Origin: a virus
IMG/VR virus record: IMGVR_UViG_3300036900_000256
Coordinates: 1 to 64,000 of that record
Strand: one strand, 5' to 3'
DNA: 64,000 nt
Positions within the stretch are counted from its first letter, which is position 1. Each line of letters begins with the position of its first letter. The notes beneath the pieces were generated by a model. The model saw only the letters and a list, made by a program, of their open reading frames with translations. It did no database searches and had not been told where the DNA came from. This document shows, in pieces, positions 1 to 7,521 of the stretch. The position numbers and the translations under genes were made by a program.

Positions 1-67
1 AACACTGTGGGCCGCGCCCAACTCCGATGGGCGCGGCCAACTGTGCATCAGCGGTCGAATCTGTTCG

Positions 68-271
68 TCAGCGGTCGAATCGGCCAGCCTTCACATCGAC
101 CAGAAACATCGACAACCGACCGTCGTCGAACGCGAGGACAGGACCGGTCACATTCTTCGAATCGCGCACGGCACCCACCCCTTCAACCCTTGCGAGTTCG
201 ACGCACGACCCGCCGGACGAACCACTGCGGGTCGACTTGCGCCACCTCGCTCCTCTCAACTTCGAGGACAT
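68..271 (-). CDS. DUF397 family protein
   Basis: A 67-residue protein of the DUF397 family, usually encoded beside an XRE/DUF5753 regulator in actinomycetes. Visible family marks are R-W-R-K-S near residues 10-14, C-V-E-L-A near 23-27 and a C-terminal F-L-V-D-V-K stretch. The start has a GGGAG ribosome-binding site about 6 nt upstream. It lies 21 bp downstream of the XRE gene on the same strand, so the two form one transcription unit. In the family the pair is described as toxin-antitoxin-like; that role is inferred from family membership, not shown here. This pair is more typical of a host chromosome than of a phage. Confidence 0.8.
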   Translation of the reverse strand: MSSKLRGARWRKSTRSGSSGGSCVELARVEGVGAVRDSKNVTGPVLAFDDGRLSMFLVDVKAGRFDR

Positions 272-292
272 GCTGCTCTCCCTTGCTCGGCG

Positions 293-1144
293 TCACACTT
301 CCGCCGCTACAGTAGCGAGGAGTGTGACAGTGTCACGCGTCGACAGGGCCACATCCAGCATCTGAGCGAACGCGGCCTCGTACTTCTCGACGCGCTCTTC
401 GTCGTCCACGAAGATCCCGTCCGTCAGGTTTTCGAGGTACACCACAGTCCGTCGTCGCCCTGGTGGCGTCAGGATCGTGAAGGGAAAGCCGCGGGCGGGG
501 TGCATGCCAGCCGAGGCCTGGATGACCCGGACATCCGCCTTGCCTTGGTCAACCAAGTCAACGAGGTGCCGGAGTTGATGGCGCATCACCTTCGGGCTGC
601 CGATCGTGAGGCGCAGAGCGGCTTCGGGCAGCACAAGCGTCGGCCGCACCGGCTGCGGACCTTCGAGCCGTGCCTGCCGCGCCATCCTGGCTTGGACGAG
701 TTTGTCGACCTCGGCGGGCTTCACGATGTTGAACCCGACGACCGCGCGGGCGTAGTCCTCGGTCTGGGCCAGCCCGTGTACCAGCTCGGGGTGGTAGTCC
801 CGGACCACCTTGGCGGTTTCCTCGACGCGGAAGAAACGCTGCAACCGGGCTGGCACTGCGGCGCCCCACGGGGTCGGCGGGCGGCGCTGCCGCGCTGCCG
901 CCGCCAGTTCCTCGATCGCGCTCCGTTCCTCGCCTGCGACGCCGAAGAGATCCAGCAGTTTTTCCAGTTCGCTGTGCGTCATGGCGGATCGGCCGCGCTC
1001 GATGGTGCCGATCTTCGCTTCCGAGCAGTGGAGTTGCAGGGCGGCGTCCTTGCGGGATTTCTTCGCGTGGAGGCGATGCTCGGCGAGCACCTCACCGAGT
1101 TGAAGCTTGTAATCGGTCGGGCTCTGGACGTCCTCACTCATCAT
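293..1144 (-). CDS. XRE-family regulator with DUF5753 domain
   Basis: Transcriptional regulator of the Scr1/DUF5753 type. An N-terminal XRE helix-turn-helix occupies roughly the first 65 residues (R-K-D-A-A-L-Q-L-H-C-S-E then I-G-T-I-E-R-G-R). A C-terminal DUF5753 domain follows from about residue 85 (R-V-E-E-T-A, H-G-L-A-Q-T-E-D-Y-A-R-A, then a V-V-Y-L-E-N motif). The start at 1144, or the adjacent ATG at 1141, is preferred over an upstream ATG because AGGGGG lies just upstream. It is followed by the DUF397 gene. A 13-bp GTGACA-type palindrome in the upstream region could be its own operator. Confidence 0.85.
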   Translation of the reverse strand: MMSEDVQSPTDYKLQLGEVLAEHRLHAKKSRKDAALQLHCSEAKIGTIERGRSAMTHSELEKLLDLFGVAGEERSAIEELAAAARQRRPPTPWGAAVPARLQRFFRVEETAKVVRDYHPELVHGLAQTEDYARAVVGFNIVKPAEVDKLVQARMARQARLEGPQPVRPTLVLPEAALRLTIGSPKVMRHQLRHLVDLVDQGKADVRVIQASAGMHPARGFPFTILTPPGRRRTVVYLENLTDGIFVDDEERVEKYEAAFAQMLDVALSTRDTVTLLATVAAEV

Positions 1145-1223
1145 GGGCACCCCCTGTGTGATCGAGGACAGTTTGCACGAGACCGGCATGGGCACCACTC
1201 ACCTGATTGGGCGTCTAGACGGT

Positions 1224-1236
1224 TGTCACAGTGACA
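1224..1236. promoter_or_regulatory. Palindrome TGTCAC-A-GTGACA, possible operator
   Basis: A perfect 6+1+6 palindrome in the divergent gap between the XRE gene (start 1144) and the plus-strand gene at 1371. A further half-site, GTGACA, lies at 1244-1249. The position suits autoregulation by the XRE protein; binding is inferred. No convincing -35/-10 pair was assigned in the 1145-1370 gap. Confidence 0.4.
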
Positions 1237-1370
1237 GTTTACCGTGACAAGGCCTAAACGGTACTGGGTTCGCCCAGTGCCCGGACGGCCCCACCGCTCC
1301 GCGCCAAGGCGTCACACTTCCAGTGCGCTCACAGCGCGGAGCGGCCGGGCCCAACACGGAAGGTCGTGCC

Positions 1371-1586
1371 GTGCAGGAGATCCGTAGCCAGGTGTTGATG
1401 GACTGCCGCGACCGGGACGGCTGCGCCACGAAGGTCGGCGCCGGGCTCATCCGCGGCGGCGGCATTGTCCTGATCAGCCACGCCCACGACGGCAAAGCGC
1501 TTCTCACACAGCCCGAAGCCGCGGAGTATCTCGGGCTATTCCGGCGCCTGATCAGCGAGTCCGCACTCAGCGAGCCCACCCGATGA
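1371..1586 (+). CDS. Hypothetical protein, 71 aa
   Basis: Unrecognised small protein. The GTG at 1371 is chosen because GGAAGG lies about 8 nt upstream; an in-frame ATG at 1323 has no such site. The sequence contains C-R-D-R-D-G-C near residue 13, which could coordinate a metal, and then a hydrophobic beta-like stretch (G-G-I-V-L-I-S-H). Its stop overlaps the next ATG, so it is translationally coupled to the small membrane protein. Confidence 0.5.
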   Translation: MQEIRSQVLMDCRDRDGCATKVGAGLIRGGGIVLISHAHDGKALLTQPEAAEYLGLFRRLISESALSEPTR

Positions 1587-1906
1587 TCACTGCCTTAGCG
1601 AGTAGCGAAGCAGCCACTACCCCTCAGTTGATCGCGTTCCTGGCACTGATGCTGGTAGTGGTCCTGGCCGGGTGTCTGCTGGTCCCGCAGTACAAGGAGC
1701 GTGCCCGCGCGGCGGCCCTGGTTCGCGGCCTGCGCGCCTGGGTGCGCTCGATGTCCGCCCCCGAGCACAACCCCCTCAGGTCCCCGTCCTCTCACCGTGA
1801 CCCCCGACCGGTGTCCGGACGGCACGCGGCGGACCCAACCCGAATCTCCGCCTCCCCCCGGGCTGGGTCCGCCGCACCCACACCACATCGCAGGCGGGCG
1901 GCATGA
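1583..1906 (+). CDS. Small membrane protein
   Basis: Predicted 107-residue protein with one N-terminal membrane helix (about residues 15-36, rich in L, A and V). A basic, proline- and serine-rich hydrophilic tail follows with no visible domain. The start overlaps the preceding stop (ATGA) and the stop overlaps the next start, so 1371-2136 reads as a three-gene operon. Function unknown. Confidence 0.45.
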   Translation: MITALASSEAATTPQLIAFLALMLVVVLAGCLLVPQYKERARAAALVRGLRAWVRSMSAPEHNPLRSPSSHRDPRPVSGRHAADPTRISASPRAGSAAPTPHRRRAA

Positions 1907-2136
1907 CCGCCGTCCTGGTCCGGCCCGGTTTCTTCATCGGGATCCGCGACATGACCCGACACAAGATCGCCACCCGTGCACGGCTCACCGACTACCCCGA
2001 CCCCCCGGCCGGGCCGGGCGGCCATTTCGGGTGGGCGTTGTGCGGCGAACCCGCGTACGAAGACGATGGCGCCGCGCTGCGCCTCCGGATCGCCGAGTGC
2101 CAGATGTGTGTCGGCTTGGCGGTCGATGACGGCTGA
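1903..2136 (+). CDS. Hypothetical protein, 77 aa
   Basis: Unrecognised protein beginning by ATGA overlap with the membrane protein upstream. It has T-D-Y-P in the centre and C-G-E-P followed by A-E-C-Q-M-C near the C-terminus, giving three cysteines that might bind zinc. No domain recognised. It is the last gene of the small plus-strand operon before the convergent helix-turn-helix gene. Confidence 0.4.
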   Translation: MTAVLVRPGFFIGIRDMTRHKIATRARLTDYPDPPAGPGGHFGWALCGEPAYEDDGAALRLRIAECQMCVGLAVDDG

Positions 2137-2203
2137 GCCGTCTTCGCCGCGGTTCGGATCGGGTGCCCTGCACTACCTCGTATAGGAGGTGTGCGGGGCA
2201 CCG

Positions 2204-2422
2204 TCACGTCACGGGGTCGCCGTCGTCCTCATGGAGCTGGCGGCCATGCTCGATTCCCCAGCGTCGTACGTCTTCGGTGCGCCACACCTTGCCCATGGCC
2301 AGTTCGACTTCGGGCCGGGGGAAGTCGTCACGACTGGTCAGCTGGAACACGCGCTGGCGGCCGACGCCGAACAGCTTGCCGATCTCGGCAGCGCCCATGA
2401 GGTGTTCCATGCCGAGGATCAT
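2204..2422 (-). CDS. Small helix-turn-helix DNA-binding protein
   Basis: A 72-residue protein carrying an AlpA/MerR-like HTH: G-A-A-E-I-G-K-L-F-G-V-G-R-Q-R-V-F-Q-L followed by F-P-R-P and a wing-like W-R-T-E-D-V-R-R-W. The ATG at 2422 is chosen because a -10-like TAGGCT lies 7 nt upstream, giving a leaderless mRNA; no Shine-Dalgarno sequence is seen for this or the internal ATGs at 2410 and 2398. It is divergent from the RNA ligase gene and is the obvious candidate to regulate the shared promoter region. Confidence 0.65.
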   Translation of the reverse strand: MILGMEHLMGAAEIGKLFGVGRQRVFQLTSRDDFPRPEVELAMGKVWRTEDVRRWGIEHGRQLHEDDGDPVT

Positions 2423-2480
2423 AGGCACAAGCCTAGTAGTCAGTAGACTAGTAGTCACATGCCCACTAGGCTTGTGCCTA
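2422..2480. promoter_or_regulatory. Symmetric divergent promoter-operator
   Basis: A perfect 16-bp inverted repeat, TAGGCACAAGCCTAGT at 2422-2437 and its complement at 2465-2480. Each arm contains TAGGCT on the outward-reading strand, placed as a -10. The minus-strand copy has GTGACT exactly 17 nt upstream. The plus-strand copy (2467-2472) has TAGACT at 2444-2449, also with a 17-nt spacer. Between the arms CTAGTAGTCA is repeated at 2433-2442 and 2448-2457. One regulator bound here could control both the HTH gene and the RNA-repair operon. Confidence 0.6.
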
Positions 2481-2534
2481 CTAGACGTATGACTAGACCT
2501 CGTGCAGCGACCCGTCGATACCGCAGGAGCCCAC

Positions 2535-3698
2535 GTGTCCAAGCTCAACGACCTGTTCGATCAGAGCCTGCTCGGGGAGATGATCAGCGGCGGGTTCGTG
2601 CGTGTGCAGCACCATCCCGACCTGCCGCTTTCGATCTTCAACTACACCGAGAAGGCCGCGTACGAGCACGTGTGGAACTTGGTCACCACCACCTGCCGGG
2701 GGCTCATCACGAACCGGGACACCGGGGATGTCGTGGCCCGGCCGTTCGGGAAGTTCTTCAACTACGGCGAGCGTCTCGCGGCCGAGCTTGACCTAGCTGC
2801 ACCGGTCGTGGTGTCGGACAAGGCGGACGGAAGTTTGGGCGTGCTGTACTCCGTTCCCAGTGGATGGGCCGTCGCGACGCGTGGCTCCTTCACCTCCGAC
2901 CAGGCGCGGCACGCGACCGCGCTGTTCAACGAGCGGTACGCCGACTGGCAGCCGCCTGAGGGCGTGACTGTGCTGTTCGAGATCGTCTACCCGGACAACC
3001 GAATCGTGCTCGACTACGACGGGATGGACGACCTGATCCTGCTCGGCGCGATCGACACGGACACCGGGGGCACCGCGCACCCGCTGCTCACTGCTGACTG
3101 GCCGGGCCCGAGGGTGGAGGTCTTCCCGTACTCCAGCCTTGCTGAGGCGCTGGCCGCCGAATCCCGTCCGAACGCCGAGGGTCTGGTGGTGCGGTTCGTC
3201 GACACCGACCAGCGGGTAAAGCTCAAGCAGGCCGACTACGTGGCCATGCACCGCATCGTCACCGGGTTCACCGCTCGCCGCTTGTGGGAGCGCGCCGCGG
3301 TGCACGCGGTGTTGGCCGTGACCCCCGACGTGTCGGTGAAGCGGCTTGCCCAAAACCTGCGCCTTGATGTGGCTGACGCCGCAGACATCGTCGACGCCGG
3401 TCCTGACTGGCTTGACCAGATCCGCGAGCTCGCCCCGGAGGAGTTCCTCGGGTGGATAGACACCACCGTGGCCCGCCTACACGCCGAGGCCGCCCCAGTG
3501 GTGGCCGACGTGCTGGCGGCGGCCGATCGGCTGATGGTGCTACCTCGCCAGCAGGCCGCTGCCCAACTGGTCAGCCACCCGTATCGGGGGATGGTGTTCG
3601 CCGCCCTGGACGGGAAGGACATCACCGCGCAGGCATGGGCGTCGATCTACCCGGCCCACGAGAAGCCGTACTGGACCCGGACGGAGGACGCGGCGTGA
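2535..3698 (+). CDS. T4 Rnl1-like RNA ligase
   Basis: ATP-dependent RNA ligase of the T4 RNA ligase 1 type, joining 3'-OH and 5'-phosphate RNA ends. Motif I is S-D-K-A-D-G-S, with the adenylated lysine at about residue 96. A later E-G-L-V-V-R-F (motif IV) and V-K-L-K-Q (motif V) complete the nucleotidyltransferase core, followed by an alpha-helical C-terminal domain. The GTG at 2535 is preferred over an ATG at 2502 because AGGAG lies 5 nt upstream. Its stop overlaps the start of the kinase-phosphatase gene. In T4 this pair repairs tRNA cut by host anticodon nucleases; the same role here is an inference. Confidence 0.85.
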   Translation: MSKLNDLFDQSLLGEMISGGFVRVQHHPDLPLSIFNYTEKAAYEHVWNLVTTTCRGLITNRDTGDVVARPFGKFFNYGERLAAELDLAAPVVVSDKADGSLGVLYSVPSGWAVATRGSFTSDQARHATALFNERYADWQPPEGVTVLFEIVYPDNRIVLDYDGMDDLILLGAIDTDTGGTAHPLLTADWPGPRVEVFPYSSLAEALAAESRPNAEGLVVRFVDTDQRVKLKQADYVAMHRIVTGFTARRLWERAAVHAVLAVTPDVSVKRLAQNLRLDVADAADIVDAGPDWLDQIRELAPEEFLGWIDTTVARLHAEAAPVVADVLAAADRLMVLPRQQAAAQLVSHPYRGMVFAALDGKDITAQAWASIYPAHEKPYWTRTEDAA

Positions 3699-4600
3699 CC
3701 CGCCTGATCGCGACGCGCGGTCTGCCCGCGTCGGGAAAGACCACCTGGGCGAAGGAGATGGTGTCCGCCGCCGAGCAGCCCATGGTGCGCGTGAATCGTG
3801 ACGACCTGAGGTTGATGCTCGACGGGCAGCCGTTGCACACCCACCCCGCCGAGAAGCGGGTGAGCGTCGTGCAGCAGTCGGCCGTGGCCGAGCTGCTCCG
3901 TGAGGGCGTGGACGTGATCGTGGACGACACGAACCTGCGTGCTCGTTACCTGCGAACTTGGGTCGAACTGGCCGACCGGTGCGGTGCCGACCTCGAAGTG
4001 CGGGACTTTACCGGCGTGGATGTCGAGGAGTGTGTGCGCCGCGACAATGAGCGTGAGCGGCCGGTCGGTGTGGACGTGATCCGGTCGATGCATCGGCGGT
4101 ACCTCGCCGGGCGAAAGTTGCCGCTCGACATCCCGGTATTGCCTGCCGCCGTCCCTGGGCGTCCGTACGTGCCGAACCCGCTCTTGCCCGCCACGGTGAT
4201 GGTCGACATCGACGGCACCATCGCGATCAATGCTGGCGTGCGGGACCCGTTCGACGCGACCCGTTACCACCTTGACCATCCCAACTCGGCGGTCATCGCG
4301 GCGGTCAACTCCATGTACTTGGCGGGGCACCTGGTGGTGTTCTGCTCCGGCCGCGACGATACCTATCGGGACGTCACCCAGGCGTGGCTCGACGAGCACG
4401 TGCCCATCCCGCACTCCGGACTGTTCATGCGCGCAGCGGGCGACCGTCGTCGCGACGACGTGGTGAAACTGGAGTTGTTCGACCGGCACATCCGCGACCG
4501 GTACTGCGTCGTTTGCGTGTTCGACGACCGCGACCGGGTGGTCAAGGCGTGGCGCGGGATCGGGCTCACGGTGATGCAGGTCGCCGAAGGCGCGTTCTAG
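3695..4600 (+). CDS. Polynucleotide kinase-phosphatase (T4 Pnkp-like)
   Basis: Bifunctional end-healing enzyme of 301 residues. The N-terminal kinase has P-loop G-L-P-A-S-G-K-T-T (residues 9-17) and N-R-D-D (34-37), matching the T4 Pnkp 5'-kinase site. The C-terminal HAD phosphatase begins at D-I-D-G-T (171-175), with F-C-S-G-R and a late V-F-D-D-R-D. It would phosphorylate 5'-OH and remove 3' or 2',3'-cyclic phosphates to prepare ends for the ligase. The GTG start overlaps the ligase stop, so the two are coupled. Size and domain order match T4 Pnkp. Confidence 0.88.
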   Translation: MTRLIATRGLPASGKTTWAKEMVSAAEQPMVRVNRDDLRLMLDGQPLHTHPAEKRVSVVQQSAVAELLREGVDVIVDDTNLRARYLRTWVELADRCGADLEVRDFTGVDVEECVRRDNERERPVGVDVIRSMHRRYLAGRKLPLDIPVLPAAVPGRPYVPNPLLPATVMVDIDGTIAINAGVRDPFDATRYHLDHPNSAVIAAVNSMYLAGHLVVFCSGRDDTYRDVTQAWLDEHVPIPHSGLFMRAAGDRRRDDVVKLELFDRHIRDRYCVVCVFDDRDRVVKAWRGIGLTVMQVAEGAF

Positions 4601-4616
4601 CGGCTTCGCCCAGTCC

Positions 4617-4650
4617 CCGGTCCGGCCGCGTGGCACCACGGCCGGACCGG
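4617..4650. terminator. GC-rich hairpin after RNA-repair operon
   Basis: A 12-bp perfect stem, CCGGTCCGGCCG at 4617-4628 with its complement at 4639-4650, and a 10-nt loop, starting 16 bp after the kinase-phosphatase stop. There is no U-tract, so a terminator role is by position only. Confidence 0.45.
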
Positions 4651-4726
4651 CTTCCAACCCAAACACGCCAGAAGGGCCAGGACGTGAAGAAGATTCCGAC
4701 TGATGGGTGTGGGAGGCCAGCCGACC

Positions 4727-5095
4727 ATGACGTCTGATGTGGTGCCCCGACTCCTCAAAGCAATCGGGGCAGCGGAACAACGGGTGGCGGCCAAGAGCGA
4801 GTGGGGCCGTCCGTACGACGAGTCGTGGCACACGCTGCACTGCGGGTGGCAGCTCGGCGAGGAAATCCACGACGAATGCGAGTGCGGAGTCCCGGCCGCC
4901 GTCCTCCGCCGGTGCGCGGCAGATCGGCGACAGGTCGAGCGCCACAAGCCCATCAGCCACCACGACGGGTTCACCTACTGCGCCACCTGCGGCAGCGGGG
5001 AGCCCTATGAGTATCCGACGGATTGGCCGTGCGACACGTTGAAGGACATCGCCGAGCCCTACGGCGTCACCGACACCGCTGACTCCGATGGGTGA
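4727..5095 (+). CDS. DUF6221 family protein
   Basis: Small actinobacterial protein of the DUF6221 type, recognised by A-A-V-L-R-R-C-A-A-D-R-R followed by C-A-T-C-G and the closing P-C-D-T-L-K-D-I-A-E-P-Y. Family function is unknown. ATG 4727 is chosen; an upstream ATG at 4703 is in frame. A 17-codon reading frame (4684-4737, GTG start after AGAAGG) overlaps its start and could be a leader peptide. It is one of four DUF6221-like genes in the window. Confidence 0.65.
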   Translation: MTSDVVPRLLKAIGAAEQRVAAKSEWGRPYDESWHTLHCGWQLGEEIHDECECGVPAAVLRRCAADRRQVERHKPISHHDGFTYCATCGSGEPYEYPTDWPCDTLKDIAEPYGVTDTADSDG

Positions 5096-5327
5096 GGTGA
5101 TCCGGTTCGGCGGCCGAGGCCGTGAGCCCACACCCCCGCCGATACCCCCGGCCCCGGACCCGGATAACGGGTTGTGCGCCACGTGGGGTGAGCTGATCGA
5201 CACGTGGATGTACCTGTGCGACACGGGGGAGTACTGGACGTTGCGCGCCCAGTTGAAGGCGTGGTCGGTCGCGTGCGAGGGGATCCCGCTGCCGGACGGC
5301 GTGCTCGGCGACCCGGAGGAGGAGTAG
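5088..5327 (+). CDS. Hypothetical protein, 79 aa
   Basis: Unrecognised acidic protein with a proline-rich N-terminal third (P-T-P-P-P-I-P-P-A-P) and a tryptophan-rich centre (W-G-E-L-I-D-T-W-M-Y). It overlaps the DUF6221 stop by 8 bp and is followed after 2 bp by the next gene, so it belongs to the same operon. Confidence 0.5.
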   Translation: MGEVIRFGGRGREPTPPPIPPAPDPDNGLCATWGELIDTWMYLCDTGEYWTLRAQLKAWSVACEGIPLPDGVLGDPEEE

Positions 5328-5329
5328 CA

Positions 5330-5506
5330 GTGCAGACCAAGGACATCTCTCCCCAGGCGGCCCACCTGGACGACGACGAGCACCTCCCGGAAGGGCGGTG
5401 CCAATGCTTGTGCCTGGCGTGCACGACGCGCGACGGACGCTGCGTGTGCCCGGAGTGCGACTGCGAGGAGCCGGGGGACCACGGCGCGTGGGTGTGGGAA
5501 GCGTGA
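5330..5506 (+). CDS. Cysteine-rich small protein, 58 aa
   Basis: Starts at GTG 5330, with GGAGGAG about 7 nt upstream inside the preceding gene. The middle is C-Q-C-L-C-L-A-C, then C-V-C-P-E-C-D-C-E: nine cysteines in about 30 residues, which suggests a zinc-binding or metal-binding knuckle. No family recognised. Last small gene before the recombinase promoter. Confidence 0.55.
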   Translation: MQTKDISPQAAHLDDDEHLPEGRCQCLCLACTTRDGRCVCPECDCEEPGDHGAWVWEA

Positions 5507-5544
5507 AACGCAGCATGTCCCAGCCGCCGACAGCCGCACCCATG

Positions 5545-5573
5545 TTCGAATCGGTGTGCCACACAACTAAGAT
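5545..5573 (+). promoter_or_regulatory. Putative recombinase promoter
   Basis: TAAGAT at 5568-5573 with TTCGAA at 5545-5550 (17-nt spacer), in an AT-rich patch before the recombinase. The spacer holds GTGTG-C-CACAC (5554-5564), a small palindrome that could be a repressor or excisionase site. The -35 match is weak. Confidence 0.35.
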
Positions 5574-5594
5574 TATGTGGTTTTTGGGAGTGAG

Positions 5595-6674
5595 ATGAGC
5601 ACCGAACTGCAGGTCACCACCAGCCCGGACCTCGCCGTTGCGCAGGGTCGCGCTGTTGTGCACGACGCCGTCCGCGACCAGCTCGTCTACGAGATCGGCC
5701 GCGACCGGCTGGAGAAGCTCGACGCCGTGGTCGACCCGGCGACGTTCGACGCCGTGCTCCACTGGCTGTCCGGCGGTGAGCGGTCCTCCCTCGACACGAA
5801 GCGTCGGTACGCCGAAGACCTCACCGCGTTCGCCGAGTGGGCTGCCCTGCACCTCGGATGCCGCACGGTCTCGCTGCTGTCCGTCCTCACCTTCGAGACG
5901 ATCACCACCTGGACCATCTACGCCCGCTCGCAGGGGCTCGCCGCGCGCAGCCAACGCCGGATCCTGTCCGCCGTGTCCAGCCTGTTCAAGCACACCGCAC
6001 CCCGCGGGTGGTCCTCCCCCAACCCGGTGTCCTTCAGGTCCCACGCCCCGAAGGTCGGCACCTCGACCACCGGACGGCCTGCCGGGGCGACCCGCGTCCT
6101 GCCCGCCGACGAAGCAGTCCGCATGGGGAAGGCAGCGCGCACCGCAGAGGAGCGCCTCACGTTCGACCTGCTCTACCTGCAAGGGCTCCGCGAGTCCGAG
6201 GTGGTCAACCTCATGGCGGAGAACGTCGACCGCAACCAGTCCCCCGCGGTCCTGAACTTCCAGCGCAAGGGCGGCCAGTGGAAGCAACGCATCCTGCCCG
6301 CGGCGACGTTGCGGCACCTGGACGACCTCCTCGACGTCCGCGATGACGGGCCGGTGCTGATCGACCCGAAGACCGGCGGTGCCCGCAACCGCCACCAGTT
6401 GATCGACCTGACCCGCAGGCTCGCCCGCCGCGCCGAGATCCCCAACCCGCAGGGCGTCACCCCGCACGTTCTCCGCGCTGCGGCCATCACCGCGCTGCTC
6501 AACGGCGGCTCCCCGCTGCAGCAGGTCCAGAAGTGGGCGGACCACGCGCACGCCACCACCACCCAGGGGTACTGGGAGCGGTCGAACGGCCTGCAGCGCG
6601 ACGCCGAGCTGACGGGCAGCCTCGCGTCCATGCTGTCGGACGAAGACGGCCCGCTGCTCGGCGGCGGCGAGTGA
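5595..6674 (+). CDS. int: Tyrosine recombinase (integrase)
   Basis: Site-specific recombinase of the phage integrase family, 359 residues. An N-terminal SAM-like core-binding domain (about 50-150) is followed by the catalytic domain. Catalytic residues are visible: R199 in L-Q-G-L-R-E-S-E, K225 in the beta-hairpin Q-R-K-G-G, H291-x-x-R294 in H-V-L-R, H317/H319 in D-H-A-H-A, and nucleophile Y326 in G-Y-W. ATG 5595 is chosen because GGGAG lies upstream. It shares a 4-bp overlap with the endonuclease VII-like gene. It would integrate and excise the element; no att core could be identified. Confidence 0.88.
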   Translation: MSTELQVTTSPDLAVAQGRAVVHDAVRDQLVYEIGRDRLEKLDAVVDPATFDAVLHWLSGGERSSLDTKRRYAEDLTAFAEWAALHLGCRTVSLLSVLTFETITTWTIYARSQGLAARSQRRILSAVSSLFKHTAPRGWSSPNPVSFRSHAPKVGTSTTGRPAGATRVLPADEAVRMGKAARTAEERLTFDLLYLQGLRESEVVNLMAENVDRNQSPAVLNFQRKGGQWKQRILPAATLRHLDDLLDVRDDGPVLIDPKTGGARNRHQLIDLTRRLARRAEIPNPQGVTPHVLRAAAITALLNGGSPLQQVQKWADHAHATTTQGYWERSNGLQRDAELTGSLASMLSDEDGPLLGGGE

Positions 6675-7351
6675 CGCGGATCTGCGGCAGGACAACGCGA
6701 AAGAGACTCGCGTGCAAGCTCCCCGTCTCCCGGATCTATCGGTGGCCGCACGGTGACGACTTCGCCCCAGCGTGCGCGGCCCACCTCACTCCCGACGAGA
6801 CTGCTGCGTTCGATGCGCTGCGGACCGCAGACGCGGACGCACTCGCCGCAGCGCACCGTCAACCACCGGCGTGCCACTCATGGTCACTGATCGCGCCGGT
6901 CGAGCCTGATCAGGTCGAGTTGGACATTGGCGTCCGCTACGGCGGGCGGATGGCCGAAGCGCTCCGCCTGTGCCGCCAACTCCTGACCTGGCAGGCGGAC
7001 CGGTGCGCCATCTGCGGCGAACTCGGCGGCGACGTCGAGGACCACTGCCACCGCAGCGGCCTGTTCCGAGGCTGGCTGTGCCACAGCTGCAACATCCGGG
7101 AAGGACTGTGGGACACCACCACGTTCCGGCTCTACCGCGAGCGCCCACCTGCGGTGATCCTCGGCTACACCTACCAGTACGACGGCTATGGCTGCTCGGA
7201 CGGCGCCGAGCCGGAGCAGTGGGTGGTGGACGCACTTGGGCCACGGCCGCCCGATCACTCCCCCGAGGCCGCCGCGTACCTGGCGGCAGCAGCGACGCTG
7301 GACAAGCCACGTCAGCGACCGGACAACCCGCTGAAGAAGATGGGCCTGTGA
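6671..7351 (+). CDS. Endonuclease VII-like recombination nuclease
   Basis: 226-residue protein with a T4 endonuclease VII-type zinc/HNH fold: C112-x-x-C115, then D124-H-C-H127, R133-G-W-L-C137-x-x-C140-N141. T4 endonuclease VII resolves branched DNA before packaging; standalone versions also act as nicking or homing nucleases. The N-terminal 100 residues include further cysteines and no known domain. The GTG start overlaps the recombinase stop, so the two are co-expressed. Confidence 0.8.
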   Translation: MTRICGRTTRKRLACKLPVSRIYRWPHGDDFAPACAAHLTPDETAAFDALRTADADALAAAHRQPPACHSWSLIAPVEPDQVELDIGVRYGGRMAEALRLCRQLLTWQADRCAICGELGGDVEDHCHRSGLFRGWLCHSCNIREGLWDTTTFRLYRERPPAVILGYTYQYDGYGCSDGAEPEQWVVDALGPRPPDHSPEAAAYLAAAATLDKPRQRPDNPLKKMGL

Positions 7352-7521
7352 CGATGCCGGAGCAGATTAGCAAGGGCGCCTACAAGCGCCAGGTCCAAGC
7401 GCTTGCGGACGGATACGAGATCCCGAAGGCGGCAGCACGGCGGATCATCGACGCCACCTTGGAGGGGGCAGACCTGGACGTGGCGATCCAACGCGAGCTG
7501 TCTCCGCGCGAGCAGGCGTGA
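7348..7521 (+). CDS. Hypothetical protein, about 57 aa
   Basis: Small helical protein (K-R-Q-V-Q-A-L-A-D-G-Y-E-I-P-K-A-A-A-R-R) that resembles a short DNA-binding or regulator fold but matches no family I can name. GTG 7348 overlaps the upstream stop; ATG 7354 is an equally good start. Tightly packed with both neighbours. Confidence 0.5.
   Translation: MTMPEQISKGAYKRQVQALADGYEIPKAAARRIIDATLEGADLDVAIQRELSPREQA

Noticed and set aside
324-336. Palindrome GTGACA-G-TGTCAC as an operator
   Set aside because: It lies inside the 3' coding end of the XRE gene, encoding T-D-R-side residues, with no adjacent promoter. The intergenic copy at 1224 is the better candidate.
1242-1249. Single CCGTGACA near the XRE gene as part of the 49.6-kb array family
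   Set aside because: One isolated copy fits the local GTGACA operator pattern and is expected by chance in GC-rich DNA.
3647-5566. A 639-codon open frame on the minus strand
   Set aside because: It runs antisense to the kinase-phosphatase and DUF6221 genes, which have clear motifs. Long antisense frames are expected at this GC content and the product has no recognisable domain.
5500-5600. Phage attachment site next to the recombinase
   Set aside because: The AT-rich patch and small palindrome are suggestive, but no duplicated core or tRNA end could be identified within the window.
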